Shown: piece by piece, positions 55,962 to 64,000 of the stretch
Layout of the letters: every line of letters starts with the position of its first letter
Position numbering within the stretch: position 1 is the stretch's first letter
Source of the DNA: Rheinheimera sp. A13L
Lineage (GTDB): Bacteria; Pseudomonadota; Gammaproteobacteria; Enterobacterales; Alteromonadaceae
NCBI RefSeq assembly: GCF_000217935.1
Contig: NZ_AFHI01000045.1
Coordinates: 1 to 64,000, forward strand
DNA: 64,000 nt
Direction: 5' to 3'
The notes under the pieces: model-generated
What the model was told of the DNA's origin: nothing
Databases searched by the model: none
What the model saw: only the letters and a program-made list of their open reading frames with translations
Translations under genes and position numbers: made by a program

Positions 55962-58388
55962 TCAGTGAATTGCCTTATTCGCAAGTGTGTCTGAGTTGCC
56001 AAGACTCAGCCTTGAAATCTCCGCTTTTTCAATTTCTTTCTTCGTAAAGGGCAGCTCGTGCAAGCCAGCGTTTTGCGAATACAAACGAGATTGTTGATGG
56101 GCGTAATCTGAGCTGCCATCAGAGGACTGGGAATAAGTCAAGATCCCCCTGGCAATGACCTTGTCCTGAATATACTCCACCGCCATAATCCAGCTGGAAC
56201 CGAACCGAATATGATAGCCTGATTCTGTCAAACCTGACTCTAATTCTTCTTCTGACTCATGATCAAACACTGCATCATAATAGTGGCGGGGCTGCAGGGT
56301 TCTGTCCCATGTCCACGCGGCAATCATATTAAAGCCGCCCTCCTCTTCAAATAATCCTGGCCAAAACAATTTTTGCCCTGCAGAATTTCCTTGTGGCGTA
56401 GAGGCTTCAAAAAATTGATAGTCTGCAACGCTGCTATCTAAACTTATTCCGGCCTTGCTAAGGTTTACCGCAACATGGGCAAGTTTTGCAAGACTTTCAA
56501 CAGTCGCTTTGAAGCTACGTGGGGTATTAAGTGGATCTTGCGCGGAAAATGGTACGGAAAAATCCTCTGATGAGTTGATCATAAACGCTAATTCCCGTAA
56601 CAATAAACTGCCTTTCGCTGACTTATCAAATCTCCCATTCCACGCTGCAATGACCTGACACGCCGGCGATAAAACAGTACTGTATTCAGCTTTCAAACTC
56701 TGCACCTTTGCCAGCAACGCTGAGTTTTTACACATGCTGCGTAAGTCCGGCAGAATCAGTTCAGCCAAGTAAGAGCGGGTAGAAAACATCGTTGCCTCAA
56801 GTTCCTCCATAGAGAACCTCTGGTCCTCGCCTCGCTCTTCTTTTAACAGAGTCAGACTCATTCGAGTTCTGAACGACAGTTCTGATTTTTCTTTGCCCAG
56901 CAGTGGTGAAAAGCCTTCCAATGGTTTATCCACATTAGTGGCCCAGTGAGAGTCGTTTGCATTTTGCACATAGCTACGAGTGCTTAGAATTGGGATTTGT
57001 TCGTAACTGATGTAGTCATCAAATACCATATGTGAATACTGCCCAGGCAGCATGGTTAAATTATGGTTCTCTCGTACGGACGCAATTTCTTCACTTTCAG
57101 CTATTAGTCGCAAGGCTTCGGCCGGCAATGCAGGTACAGCAGCGTCACCTATAAAAAGGGCTTTACCTTCCTTACCGGTAATCAAAGTATTGTTGAAAAT
57201 CAGACCATTATGTTGCTTGAAAACGTCTTTAACTGCTTGCAAACTATCAGCCCGGTTCAGTGCCAGCCAGTGATCCACCATTTGGATGTTATATTCATTA
57301 GCATCTTTGATAACGTAAAAATGACTCTTATCCCAAGGCATCATATCGTTCTCAACAATCCGTCCGATATGGGTAAAATACATGGGTCTGGACAAAGTTT
57401 GGTATCCATCATCTACTTTGACCACAACCTCAATCAAGCGCTTTTGAACATCCATGATCTGTCCGTCAAACTCATAAGTTTGCAGTGAATCAGGGCCAGT
57501 ACTCATACGGTAGATAACAAAATGCTCTGCAGAAGAAAAAGTATGAGTCCATGCAATATCCTTATTAAAACCAATGTTTATCACGCCAGGAAAGCCAATT
57601 AATGAAGCCCCCATGGTATCAAAATCATTTTCCACTATGGCGTGAGATTGCCAGAATTGCAGATCACCTTCGTAGGGAAAATGTGGGTTTGCCAGTAACA
57701 TACCAGATTTGCCTTTGGTATATTCAGAACCTAGAGCCCAAGCATTTGAACCAATATTAAAAGGCAAATCTCTATGGGTGGTTAACCTGACCAGAGATTC
57801 GCTTTCGTCGTCGGGGCTGGCAATATAGTAATCTTCCAAAAAGTTCATGGCGCCAGGAAAAACCGCAATAGAGAATAAATAACCGAGCACATCATATTGC
57901 TTTATAGGACGTACCCAAGGTTCATCAATACAGGATTTGTGAGGTTTATCTTTCACCTTCCTAGCTGCTGCCAGATACTTGTTATACCCTGCAGCAAAAC
58001 CTTGAATCAAGGCTCGGGCTTCAGGACTCAGATCTGACCAGAGAGCTTCTGCATTATCTACCAAGGCCAGTGCTTTGTAGCCGAAGTCTTCGATGATATG
58101 TTGATTATCGCCAGCTTCGTTGCGATGGGCACCAAAGAAGCGCGCCCGCTCCCCCTGAATACGAAGGTAGTTATCCGCCAATGTACAAAGGTGATCTTCA
58201 GCTTGAGCATAGCCACTGCCAAACCCCAGGTTAGCAAGACTATCGGCACGAATATGGGCAATGCCATGGGTTGTTCTTACCAGTTCTGCACTATAATTTT
58301 CTTTATTCATAGGTTTGTCTTGTGCCTGAACTGCTCTAACAAACAATGCTACAGAAAACAACATGACTAGCAACATGACTTTATTCAT
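55962..58388 (-). CDS. Secreted penicillin-acylase / PvdQ-type Ntn hydrolase
   Basis: ATG at 58388 (MNKVMLLVMLFSVALFVRAV) six nt after GAGGCG, 808 aa; signal peptide about 1-22. Ntn-hydrolase precursor with alpha chain, linker and beta chain: RTTHGIAHIRADSLANLGFG and GSGYAQAEDH in alpha, and the autocleavage site NIG/SNAWALGSEYTKGKS giving the N-terminal catalytic Ser, then NPHFPYEGD and GFPGVINIGFNKDIAWTHTF. Closest to aculeacin/AHL acylases. In pyoverdine-type systems PvdQ removes the fatty acyl chain from the exported peptide in the periplasm. Here it sits two genes after a PvdE-type exporter, so the same role is likely. Confidence 0.88.
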   Translation of the reverse strand: MNKVMLLVMLFSVALFVRAVQAQDKPMNKENYSAELVRTTHGIAHIRADSLANLGFGSGYAQAEDHLCTLADNYLRIQGERARFFGAHRNEAGDNQHIIEDFGYKALALVDNAEALWSDLSPEARALIQGFAAGYNKYLAAARKVKDKPHKSCIDEPWVRPIKQYDVLGYLFSIAVFPGAMNFLEDYYIASPDDESESLVRLTTHRDLPFNIGSNAWALGSEYTKGKSGMLLANPHFPYEGDLQFWQSHAIVENDFDTMGASLIGFPGVINIGFNKDIAWTHTFSSAEHFVIYRMSTGPDSLQTYEFDGQIMDVQKRLIEVVVKVDDGYQTLSRPMYFTHIGRIVENDMMPWDKSHFYVIKDANEYNIQMVDHWLALNRADSLQAVKDVFKQHNGLIFNNTLITGKEGKALFIGDAAVPALPAEALRLIAESEEIASVRENHNLTMLPGQYSHMVFDDYISYEQIPILSTRSYVQNANDSHWATNVDKPLEGFSPLLGKEKSELSFRTRMSLTLLKEERGEDQRFSMEELEATMFSTRSYLAELILPDLRSMCKNSALLAKVQSLKAEYSTVLSPACQVIAAWNGRFDKSAKGSLLLRELAFMINSSEDFSVPFSAQDPLNTPRSFKATVESLAKLAHVAVNLSKAGISLDSSVADYQFFEASTPQGNSAGQKLFWPGLFEEEGGFNMIAAWTWDRTLQPRHYYDAVFDHESEEELESGLTESGYHIRFGSSWIMAVEYIQDKVIARGILTYSQSSDGSSDYAHQQSRLYSQNAGLHELPFTKKEIEKAEISRLSLGNSDTLANKAIH

Positions 58389-58510
58389 TATTTCGCCTCG
58401 TATGGGGGCCATTTAACACAAACTGAAATCTGTGGGGTTTTTGTTCTACTACACACTTTAGGTGCCTTCGCAGCTACGTTAAAGTTCGCTTTCCTTATGT
58501 ATTTCGGGAA

Positions 58511-59260
58511 CTACATGCCGGTCAGTCGCCTGATTTCTGAAAATACAATGTGCAGCGCTTCTCTTTCTGCTGCCGTCAAGTCAGGATGCCAGATATCCAT
58601 CAATAAACAGATCCGGTTTTGATCTGAGTGATTGTGGGCATGATGCTCATAGGAATAATCAAATATCAGGCATTTACCCTCCTGCCAGTTTCTGGGTTCA
58701 TTGGCCACTGTGATCTCACAACCTGCTTCAGGAATATCAACTGCCAGTTGCAAGTTCAAAGTAAAGTTCCATAGATCAGAGTGAGGTTTTATTTCTGCAC
58801 CTGGGTGCAACAATGAGAAATGGACTTCTAATAAAGGGCAATGCCAATCACGCAGTTCATTTTGAAACACATCCCAAGTCACCGGAACTACCTGCTGAAC
58901 TTCCGGTTTCGGTTTTTCATTCCGATACAAATACAGCGCACTCCAATCCTTTTGCGCCCCCAAGTAATGCTCGTAATTTACAAGAGTCGAAGACTTTTGC
59001 CGAACAGCTTCACGCACTTCTTCCTTGATAGCTGGCGCTACAGCTTCCAATCTTTGGACCAGAGGCTTGAGTTCACACATATTCTCAATGTCCAGCCAAG
59101 GAGTGGTAGACAAGCCTTTCATTATATATTTTGCCCCGCTTTGTAAGGGATGACGGTCTTCGGGGCCAGCATCGAACATTTCAGCCACACGATCCAGACA
59201 ATCCTGACCGTACTTTGCTTTTATACCCTGCAATTTGTCTTCAAACATATCTAACATCAT
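58511..59260 (-). CDS. Aspartyl/asparaginyl beta-hydroxylase family protein
   Basis: 249 aa, AAGGA five nt before the ATG. C-terminal Asp_Arg_Hydrox domain (about 80-245): HFSLLHPGAEIKPHSDLWNF, then WQEGKCLIFDYSYEHHAHNH and DQNRICLLMDIWHPDLT, containing the two metal His and the 2-oxoglutarate Arg typical of this family, which uses a two-His site. Likely hydroxylates the beta carbon of an Asp/Asn or related residue. It is the third Fe/2OG-type oxygenase in the cluster. Confidence 0.88.
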   Translation of the reverse strand: MMLDMFEDKLQGIKAKYGQDCLDRVAEMFDAGPEDRHPLQSGAKYIMKGLSTTPWLDIENMCELKPLVQRLEAVAPAIKEEVREAVRQKSSTLVNYEHYLGAQKDWSALYLYRNEKPKPEVQQVVPVTWDVFQNELRDWHCPLLEVHFSLLHPGAEIKPHSDLWNFTLNLQLAVDIPEAGCEITVANEPRNWQEGKCLIFDYSYEHHAHNHSDQNRICLLMDIWHPDLTAAEREALHIVFSEIRRLTGM

Positions 59261-59291
59261 ATTGTCCTTATTCTTGAACTTCAGTTATACC

Positions 59292-60965
59292 TTAGACAGA
59301 CACAGAACTACTCATTGATGCAGCTGTGGTTGTAGCATCAATATGATTCAGTCTTGTGTATTCAATGCTGTCAATATTTCCTTCTTCAAAAGTGACCAGT
59401 CTGTCAGCCACTGAAAAATATTTATCATCGTGGCTAATCACAATCACAGTTTTACCTTTATTTTTTAGCTCCGTAAGTAACTCTTCGTAGAAGAATCTAC
59501 GGAAATAGGGGTCCTGATCCGCAGCCCATTCATCAAATACATAAACAGGTGCGTCTTCCAAGTAGGCTAGCAGCAGCGCTAAACGTTTTCTTTGGCCATG
59601 AGATAATTTAGTGGTAGAAAATTTACCATTCTCAACCTGGACCTTGTCGGATAGTTGCAACTTTTCGAGGTATTTTCTGATGTCGTCATCTGAAACCAAC
59701 TCCCCATTGCGATTTATCACAGAATCAAACAGATAAAAATCTGAATGTATGACGCTAAACAGATTTTGGTATCCTATTAGCAAGTCGGGGGTGATTTTGG
59801 TTTCGTTCACCTGAATAGTCCCAGAATCAATCTGATACAAACCAATTAATAGTTTCGCAAATGTAGATTTACCACTACCATTCCCCCCCTTAATGATCAC
59901 TACTTCGCCACGATGAATGTCGATATTAAAGGGGCCTGAAACAAAATGATTGTCTTCCTGTTCATAGTGAAAAGATGCTTGTCTAAAGGAAATTGTAGAC
60001 CAGTTATCAGGAAGGGATTTCTCTTTGGATTCGAAATCAATACACTGTTCATCAGAAAATGCCAACTTATCTAATTTTCGTATTGCAATCATCGCTTTAG
60101 TTATATCTTCTTGGGAAGATAATAAGTAGTCGATCGGCCCTAACAGGAATGTCAAAATAAAGATAAAGCTCAAGATATCAGTGCTTTCACCCAGGCCAAA
60201 TGCGCTATGTGCAAAAATCACACTACCCAGACAGAGAAATAATAAGATTTGCCCCCAACTTTCCGTCAAATTCCAGAACCATTCAGATTTAAGATCAGAG
60301 CTGTTTATTTCATTTAGCGAAGGTGTAACATCGTTCTGATAGAAGGCCTTTTTACGATTACTGTTATTGTTGAGTTCTTTTACACCATCAACCAGTGATT
60401 TAAATTGCTTGTGCAACTCATCGTAATCCTCACGATATTTCTCGTCATACTCTTCTGCCCGGTTAATAAATAGCGCCGATACCAGCAATCCCAAGGGCAG
60501 CACCACTATAAGCACTAAAAATAGACTTAGAGATTTGAACGCCAAAAAACCAAGACAAATAACAGTGGTAAGAAAGTTATAAATATATCGCGGCATAGTA
60601 GCGATGCCACCGGAAATATCGCTAACATCAGTGGTTAAGCTCGCCTGTACTTTATGCCCTCCCATTTTGTCCAGCACATTAAATGGTGTATTTAAAATAC
60701 GTTTCACCAGCGCACTACGCACTTCAGACTTTATGTGAATACTTAGTTTAGTCATAAAATAGTTTGCAATATTACTCACTATAAAAAGACATACCAAGCC
60801 TAGAGAAAACTTAATCATCCAACCAGAAAGGTCAGCATTAATACTCTCAATCGAATTATCTGCCAACAGAGTTATCAACCAAAGACCAAAAAAGGCACTG
60901 GCAGCACCGATAATACTGTTTGCAATTATTTTATATTTATTTCTCTTAATAAGTTCAATAACCAT
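59292..60965 (-). CDS. Cyclic-peptide-export ABC transporter (PvdE/SyrD family)
   Basis: 557 aa, fused membrane and ATPase domains. Six helices in residues 1-300, then an ATPase with Walker A IIKGGNGSGKSTFAKLL, signature LSHGQRKRLALLLAYLE, Walker B PVYVFDEWAADQDPYFRRFF and the switch His in VIVISHDD. The DEWAADQDPxFRRxFYEELL stretch is diagnostic of the SyrD/PvdE branch, which moves NRPS peptides to the periplasm. Immediately downstream of the NRPS gene, so it most likely exports that product. Confidence 0.93.
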   Translation of the reverse strand: MVIELIKRNKYKIIANSIIGAASAFFGLWLITLLADNSIESINADLSGWMIKFSLGLVCLFIVSNIANYFMTKLSIHIKSEVRSALVKRILNTPFNVLDKMGGHKVQASLTTDVSDISGGIATMPRYIYNFLTTVICLGFLAFKSLSLFLVLIVVLPLGLLVSALFINRAEEYDEKYREDYDELHKQFKSLVDGVKELNNNSNRKKAFYQNDVTPSLNEINSSDLKSEWFWNLTESWGQILLFLCLGSVIFAHSAFGLGESTDILSFIFILTFLLGPIDYLLSSQEDITKAMIAIRKLDKLAFSDEQCIDFESKEKSLPDNWSTISFRQASFHYEQEDNHFVSGPFNIDIHRGEVVIIKGGNGSGKSTFAKLLIGLYQIDSGTIQVNETKITPDLLIGYQNLFSVIHSDFYLFDSVINRNGELVSDDDIRKYLEKLQLSDKVQVENGKFSTTKLSHGQRKRLALLLAYLEDAPVYVFDEWAADQDPYFRRFFYEELLTELKNKGKTVIVISHDDKYFSVADRLVTFEEGNIDSIEYTRLNHIDATTTAASMSSSVSV

Positions 60966-60990
60966 AGCAACGCTTCTTTATGTTATAGGC

Positions 60991-61010
60991 TTCCCGCTCT
61001 TCAGCGGGAA
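60991..61010 (-). other. 8-bp hairpin between the NRPS and ABC transporter genes
   Basis: TTCCCGCT / AGCGGGAA with a 4-nt loop lies 19 bp before the NRPS stop side and 25 bp upstream of the transporter ATG. No U run follows on the minus strand. It may stabilise the upstream mRNA or cause partial termination. Confidence 0.5.
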
Positions 61011-61029
61011 AATATTATTGGATAAGATT

Positions 61030-64000
61030 TTAAACAGAACACCAACAGGTAACTGTCCAAACACCACCGACAAACACTTTGGTTTGCTGTTTTTTCAGCC
61101 AAGATGTATTTTCCAGTAATTCAGTGGAACCGGTCACGTTTAAGAAATATAACCGATACCCTTTCGACACTACATCATGGTATAAATTGTCGAGTATTTT
61201 TTTCTTCGTCTCCATTTCAAAGCTGTCAAAACAATAAACAGCGGTGTTTGCTGCAGCAAATTGATACAGCGTAGCATCCGTCACCACCACTTCATGGGAT
61301 CTGGCTTTCACATGTTCAGCAGGGAGCTTTGCCAAATTCTCTTTCGCAGAGACAGCTAATTCTTCAAACAATTCCAGACCCATTACTTTCGCAAAAGGAT
61401 ATTGCATGGCGGTAAACAAAACCCGACCTTTACCACACCCTAAGTCGACAAAATTCAGGCTGGATTGTTCTTCTTGTAACATTTCAATAGCCCCTCTTAT
61501 CACGTTGTAAAGGGTAGGCATATAGCGCACAATCTTCTCGTCAGAAATCTGCTTGTACTGATCACCAACTGCAACTATGCCATCCGAATCACAAATAACA
61601 GGCTCTGTATTGGAAGAAATCTGATCCAATTGTAAAAACACATCATCATCCTCAACTCCAAACAGAACTTTAGAGTAAAGATTTAATGTGTGTTTGGCTG
61701 CGTCAACCCCAAATTCAATATGAATATCATCAGCCAATAAGGCTCTCGCTAAAGCATCAGTGGCATTGTCATGCTGGTTGCACGCAATCACACAATCCAG
61801 CGATGTGCTCAGAATACTGGCAAATTCTTCATTTGCCCTGTTTTCTACGCGGATAACTTCAACATTATTTTTATGTTCAGTTAAAAGTAAAAAATCTCGC
61901 CCTTCCAGGTTGACTAAATGCCGGCAAGGCGCATCTATATCGCTAACATAGTTTTTGCAGCGGCTCTTCATTGCTACAATCAAAGAGTCAAGATCGGTGA
62001 TCTCTTGTGGGGTTGTCTTTCGGTGCACCACACACTCGCTACAAATGACTCTCGCTAAATCAATTGCTTCACGACCAGAGAAGAGATCAAAATGTCCACC
62101 ATTAATCAGTTCCATCTTCACTTCTTCTTTACAATAAGCCTGGATCTGTTGGCGGATGACCTCGCGTTTACTAATCAAATCGCTTTCCCTTGCGAAGATT
62201 AACAGTAGTTCACCTGATAAAACACCACTGGGTTCGTAATCGCTGGCAAACTCTGATTGACGATTGAAAGCATTAATCACTGTATCAGTGTAATCAGAGT
62301 CAGTAATGCCTTCATCTTCAAAATATTCAATTAATTCGTCATCTGAGCAAGGTTCGTCCTGATACCCCATTAACATGGAGTCAATAATTACAACCCTGAC
62401 ACGTCGACCTTCAGCTTCCAGAGCAAGCGCCATTTCAAAAGCGATGTTGGCACCTACGGAAAATCCAGACAGAGTGATTTCTTCGTCTGGACATGACGCT
62501 AGTATGCTCTTGGTAAACACGGCAATCATGCTTTCAAAAGAGTCAAATCCTTCTTCTCCGTTTAACGCCGGGTCTTCAAAGACTAATAACTCATACTGCT
62601 CTGCCAGTGCCACACCAAACTCGTAAAACGAAATCGAGGACATGCCAGCACCGGGCACCAGGAACAGAGGAGGTTTATCTCGCGCAATATTACAAACTGG
62701 TACCAGTATGCTCTTGTTCGCCAGGTTTTCTTTCTGCAATGAATCGGCTAGGCCTTTTATGGTTGGATTGCGCACAAATTCTGACGCAAGAATTGATTTT
62801 TGTAGTTTCTCTTTCACCTCATACATCACTTTGATGACAAGTATAGAACTACCACCTAATTGGAAAAAACTGTCGTTTATATCTATTGTTTCCGGGCGGA
62901 TTCGTAAAACACTTGCCCAGATATCAACCAACTGAGTTTCTAATTCAGTTGTAGGCTCCATCAACTCAAAGGGTGATTCACTCTCATTCCCGGTTAACTT
63001 CGCCAACGCATTTTTGTCAACTTTACCATTTATGGTGAGTGGCCAGTCTTCGACAATAATAATCTGGCCGGGAATCATATAGTCTGGTAGCTGCTCGCTC
63101 AGTGCAGACTTCAATGCCCTGCTAAAGTCTTTATCAGTGTCAAATTCTTTCGCGCCTTGTTTCTTAACATAGGCTACCAGATTAAGACTTCCATCAATTT
63201 CTTTGGTTAAGACGATTGCAGAGTCAACCAGAACATTTTGTGCCAGCGTTTCTTCAATCTCAATAAGCTCAACCCGAAATCCTCTTATTTTAACCTGATC
63301 GTCCAGTCGCCCCATGAATTGAAGATTACCGTCAGATAACCGGCGAACCTGGTCGCCAGTTTTGTATAGTTTACGATAGCTATCTGGCATGTTCTCCTGG
63401 TAAAAAGGATTGTCGACAAAGCTGGCATTTGTTTGGCGATCCTTGTTCAGATAACCTCTGGACAGCCCCGGCCCACTGATAGCCAGCTCACCGACGCAGT
63501 CCTTGGGAGTTAATGTCAAATCATGATTAATAATGTACACAGCATAATTGATGTTGGCTTTGCCAATCGGTATGACATCTAAGTCTAAACTACGAGCAGA
63601 TACTGGATAAGACGTGGCAGTAATGGTCGCTTCGGTAGGGCCATAGGTGTTCACCAATTGAGTATAGTCACCAAACTTTTCCATATGATTACGCGCTGCT
63701 TGCACAGAGAGTGCCTCACCGCCAACAATAACCATTCTCAAAGACATTATCTCAGCATGCTTAGGATATGAAACCATTGATGACCAAAACGCTGTAGGCA
63801 GAGATGCCACTGTAATCTTGTGGCGATTACAAAACTCACTAAACGCTGCAAGTCCCTGAACACATTCTTTATCTTTAATTACCAGGGTCGCACCACTGCA
63901 CAAAGCGCCGAAAAACTCCTCAACAAAGATATCAAAACTCAGGCTGGAGAACTGCAATACTCTGTCTGTATCCGAAAATCTATATTCTTTGCTTATATGA
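61030..64000 (-). CDS. Nonribosomal peptide synthetase, 3' part: A-PCP-TE-methyltransferase
   Basis: Open to the right window edge (989 codons seen; upstream modules lie beyond). Counting from the TTG at 63957: adenylation domain to about 320 (A4 SLSFDIFVEE, A5 LVNTYGPTEA, A7 YKTGD, A8 GRLDDQVKIRGFRVEL, A10 NGKVDK), carrier domain about 336-408 (FFQLGGSSILV), type I thioesterase about 418-645 (GFSVGAN nucleophile, ARESD, NGGHFDLFSG His), an unassigned linker 650-790, and a class I SAM methyltransferase domain about 795-975 (FVDLGCGKGRVL). A methyltransferase after the TE is unusual. Hand-read specificity code D-I-E-S-I-G-T-I-T-K resembles Lys-type codes. Followed by the exporter gene. Confidence 0.93.
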   Translation of the reverse strand, partial: HISKEYRFSDTDRVLQFSSLSFDIFVEEFFGALCSGATLVIKDKECVQGLAAFSEFCNRHKITVASLPTAFWSSMVSYPKHAEIMSLRMVIVGGEALSVQAARNHMEKFGDYTQLVNTYGPTEATITATSYPVSARSLDLDVIPIGKANINYAVYIINHDLTLTPKDCVGELAISGPGLSRGYLNKDRQTNASFVDNPFYQENMPDSYRKLYKTGDQVRRLSDGNLQFMGRLDDQVKIRGFRVELIEIEETLAQNVLVDSAIVLTKEIDGSLNLVAYVKKQGAKEFDTDKDFSRALKSALSEQLPDYMIPGQIIIVEDWPLTINGKVDKNALAKLTGNESESPFELMEPTTELETQLVDIWASVLRIRPETIDINDSFFQLGGSSILVIKVMYEVKEKLQKSILASEFVRNPTIKGLADSLQKENLANKSILVPVCNIARDKPPLFLVPGAGMSSISFYEFGVALAEQYELLVFEDPALNGEEGFDSFESMIAVFTKSILASCPDEEITLSGFSVGANIAFEMALALEAEGRRVRVVIIDSMLMGYQDEPCSDDELIEYFEDEGITDSDYTDTVINAFNRQSEFASDYEPSGVLSGELLLIFARESDLISKREVIRQQIQAYCKEEVKMELINGGHFDLFSGREAIDLARVICSECVVHRKTTPQEITDLDSLIVAMKSRCKNYVSDIDAPCRHLVNLEGRDFLLLTEHKNNVEVIRVENRANEEFASILSTSLDCVIACNQHDNATDALARALLADDIHIEFGVDAAKHTLNLYSKVLFGVEDDDVFLQLDQISSNTEPVICDSDGIVAVGDQYKQISDEKIVRYMPTLYNVIRGAIEMLQEEQSSLNFVDLGCGKGRVLFTAMQYPFAKVMGLELFEELAVSAKENLAKLPAEHVKARSHEVVVTDATLYQFAAANTAVYCFDSFEMETKKKILDNLYHDVVSKGYRLYFLNVTGSTELLENTSWLKKQQTKVFVGGVWTVTCWCSV

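Noticed and set aside
55962-58388. Penicillin-acylase homologue as a beta-lactam resistance gene
   Set aside because: The exporter and NRPS neighbours and the PvdQ/aculeacin-like cleavage site fit peptide maturation better.

Overview
The window is a chromosomal segment of a Gram-negative gammaproteobacterium. Gene order and protein style (dcw cluster ending lpxC / M23 peptidase / secA / mutT, a DciA-type protein instead of secM, lpoA-yraN-diaA-dolP next to rsmI) suggest an Alteromonadales-type organism, possibly Rheinheimera; the genus is a guess. It falls into a conserved core part (1 to about 46.8 kb) and an accessory, visibly more AT-rich part (about 46.8 to 64 kb).

Core, minus strand, 1-22.3 kb: a complete division and cell wall (dcw) cluster transcribed right to left: mraZ, rsmH, ftsL, ftsI, murE, murF, mraY, murD, ftsW, murG, murC, ddlB, ftsQ, ftsA, ftsZ, then lpxC, an M23 peptidase, secA and the start of mutT. 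Most junctions are translational overlaps. A promoter with three GTGGG-type MraZ boxes at 10-bp spacing precedes mraZ. A convergent dciA (DUF721) sits between lpxC and the M23 gene.

Core, 22.8-35 kb: a flavin reductase-like gene and chrA; a glycosyltransferase-like gene split at an A8 tract; RNase P RNA (rnpB, minus); rsmI divergent from lpoA-yraN-diaA-dolP; a DUF599 membrane protein; an orphan CHASE/PAS histidine kinase; pyrC.

35-46.8 kb: an XRE/DUF3612-like regulator beside a short protein that looks like only one domain of malate synthase; a 50-bp tandem repeat; then an alpha-glucoside locus (TonB receptor, LacI regulator, beta-phosphoglucomutase, GH65 phosphorylase, FucP-like MFS) with TTGCAATCGATTGCAA operators overlapping the -35 boxes; a ZIP transporter; tRNA-Arg(CCG).

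Accessory region, 46.8-64 kb: after the tRNA come a probable IS3-family remnant and palindromic repeats, then a minus-strand nonribosomal peptide gene cluster that runs off the right edge. In transcription order it has: the 3' end of an NRPS (A-PCP-TE plus an unusual SAM methyltransferase domain after the TE), a PvdE/SyrD-type ABC exporter, an Asp/Asn beta-hydroxylase-family enzyme, a secreted penicillin-acylase/PvdQ-type Ntn hydrolase, a possible 52-aa ORF, a DapE paralogue, a CBM9/DUF5916 outer-membrane protein, a PhyH oxygenase, a JmjC/cupin_8 oxygenase, a GNAT acetyltransferase and a stand-alone MetL/ThrA-type aspartokinase. The hand-read specificity code of the last A domain has an acidic residue in the pocket and resembles Lys-type codes. 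With aspartokinase and DapE present, this suggests a cluster that supplies its own lysine-pathway building block, hydroxylates it, exports the peptide and trims it in the periplasm. That model is inference.
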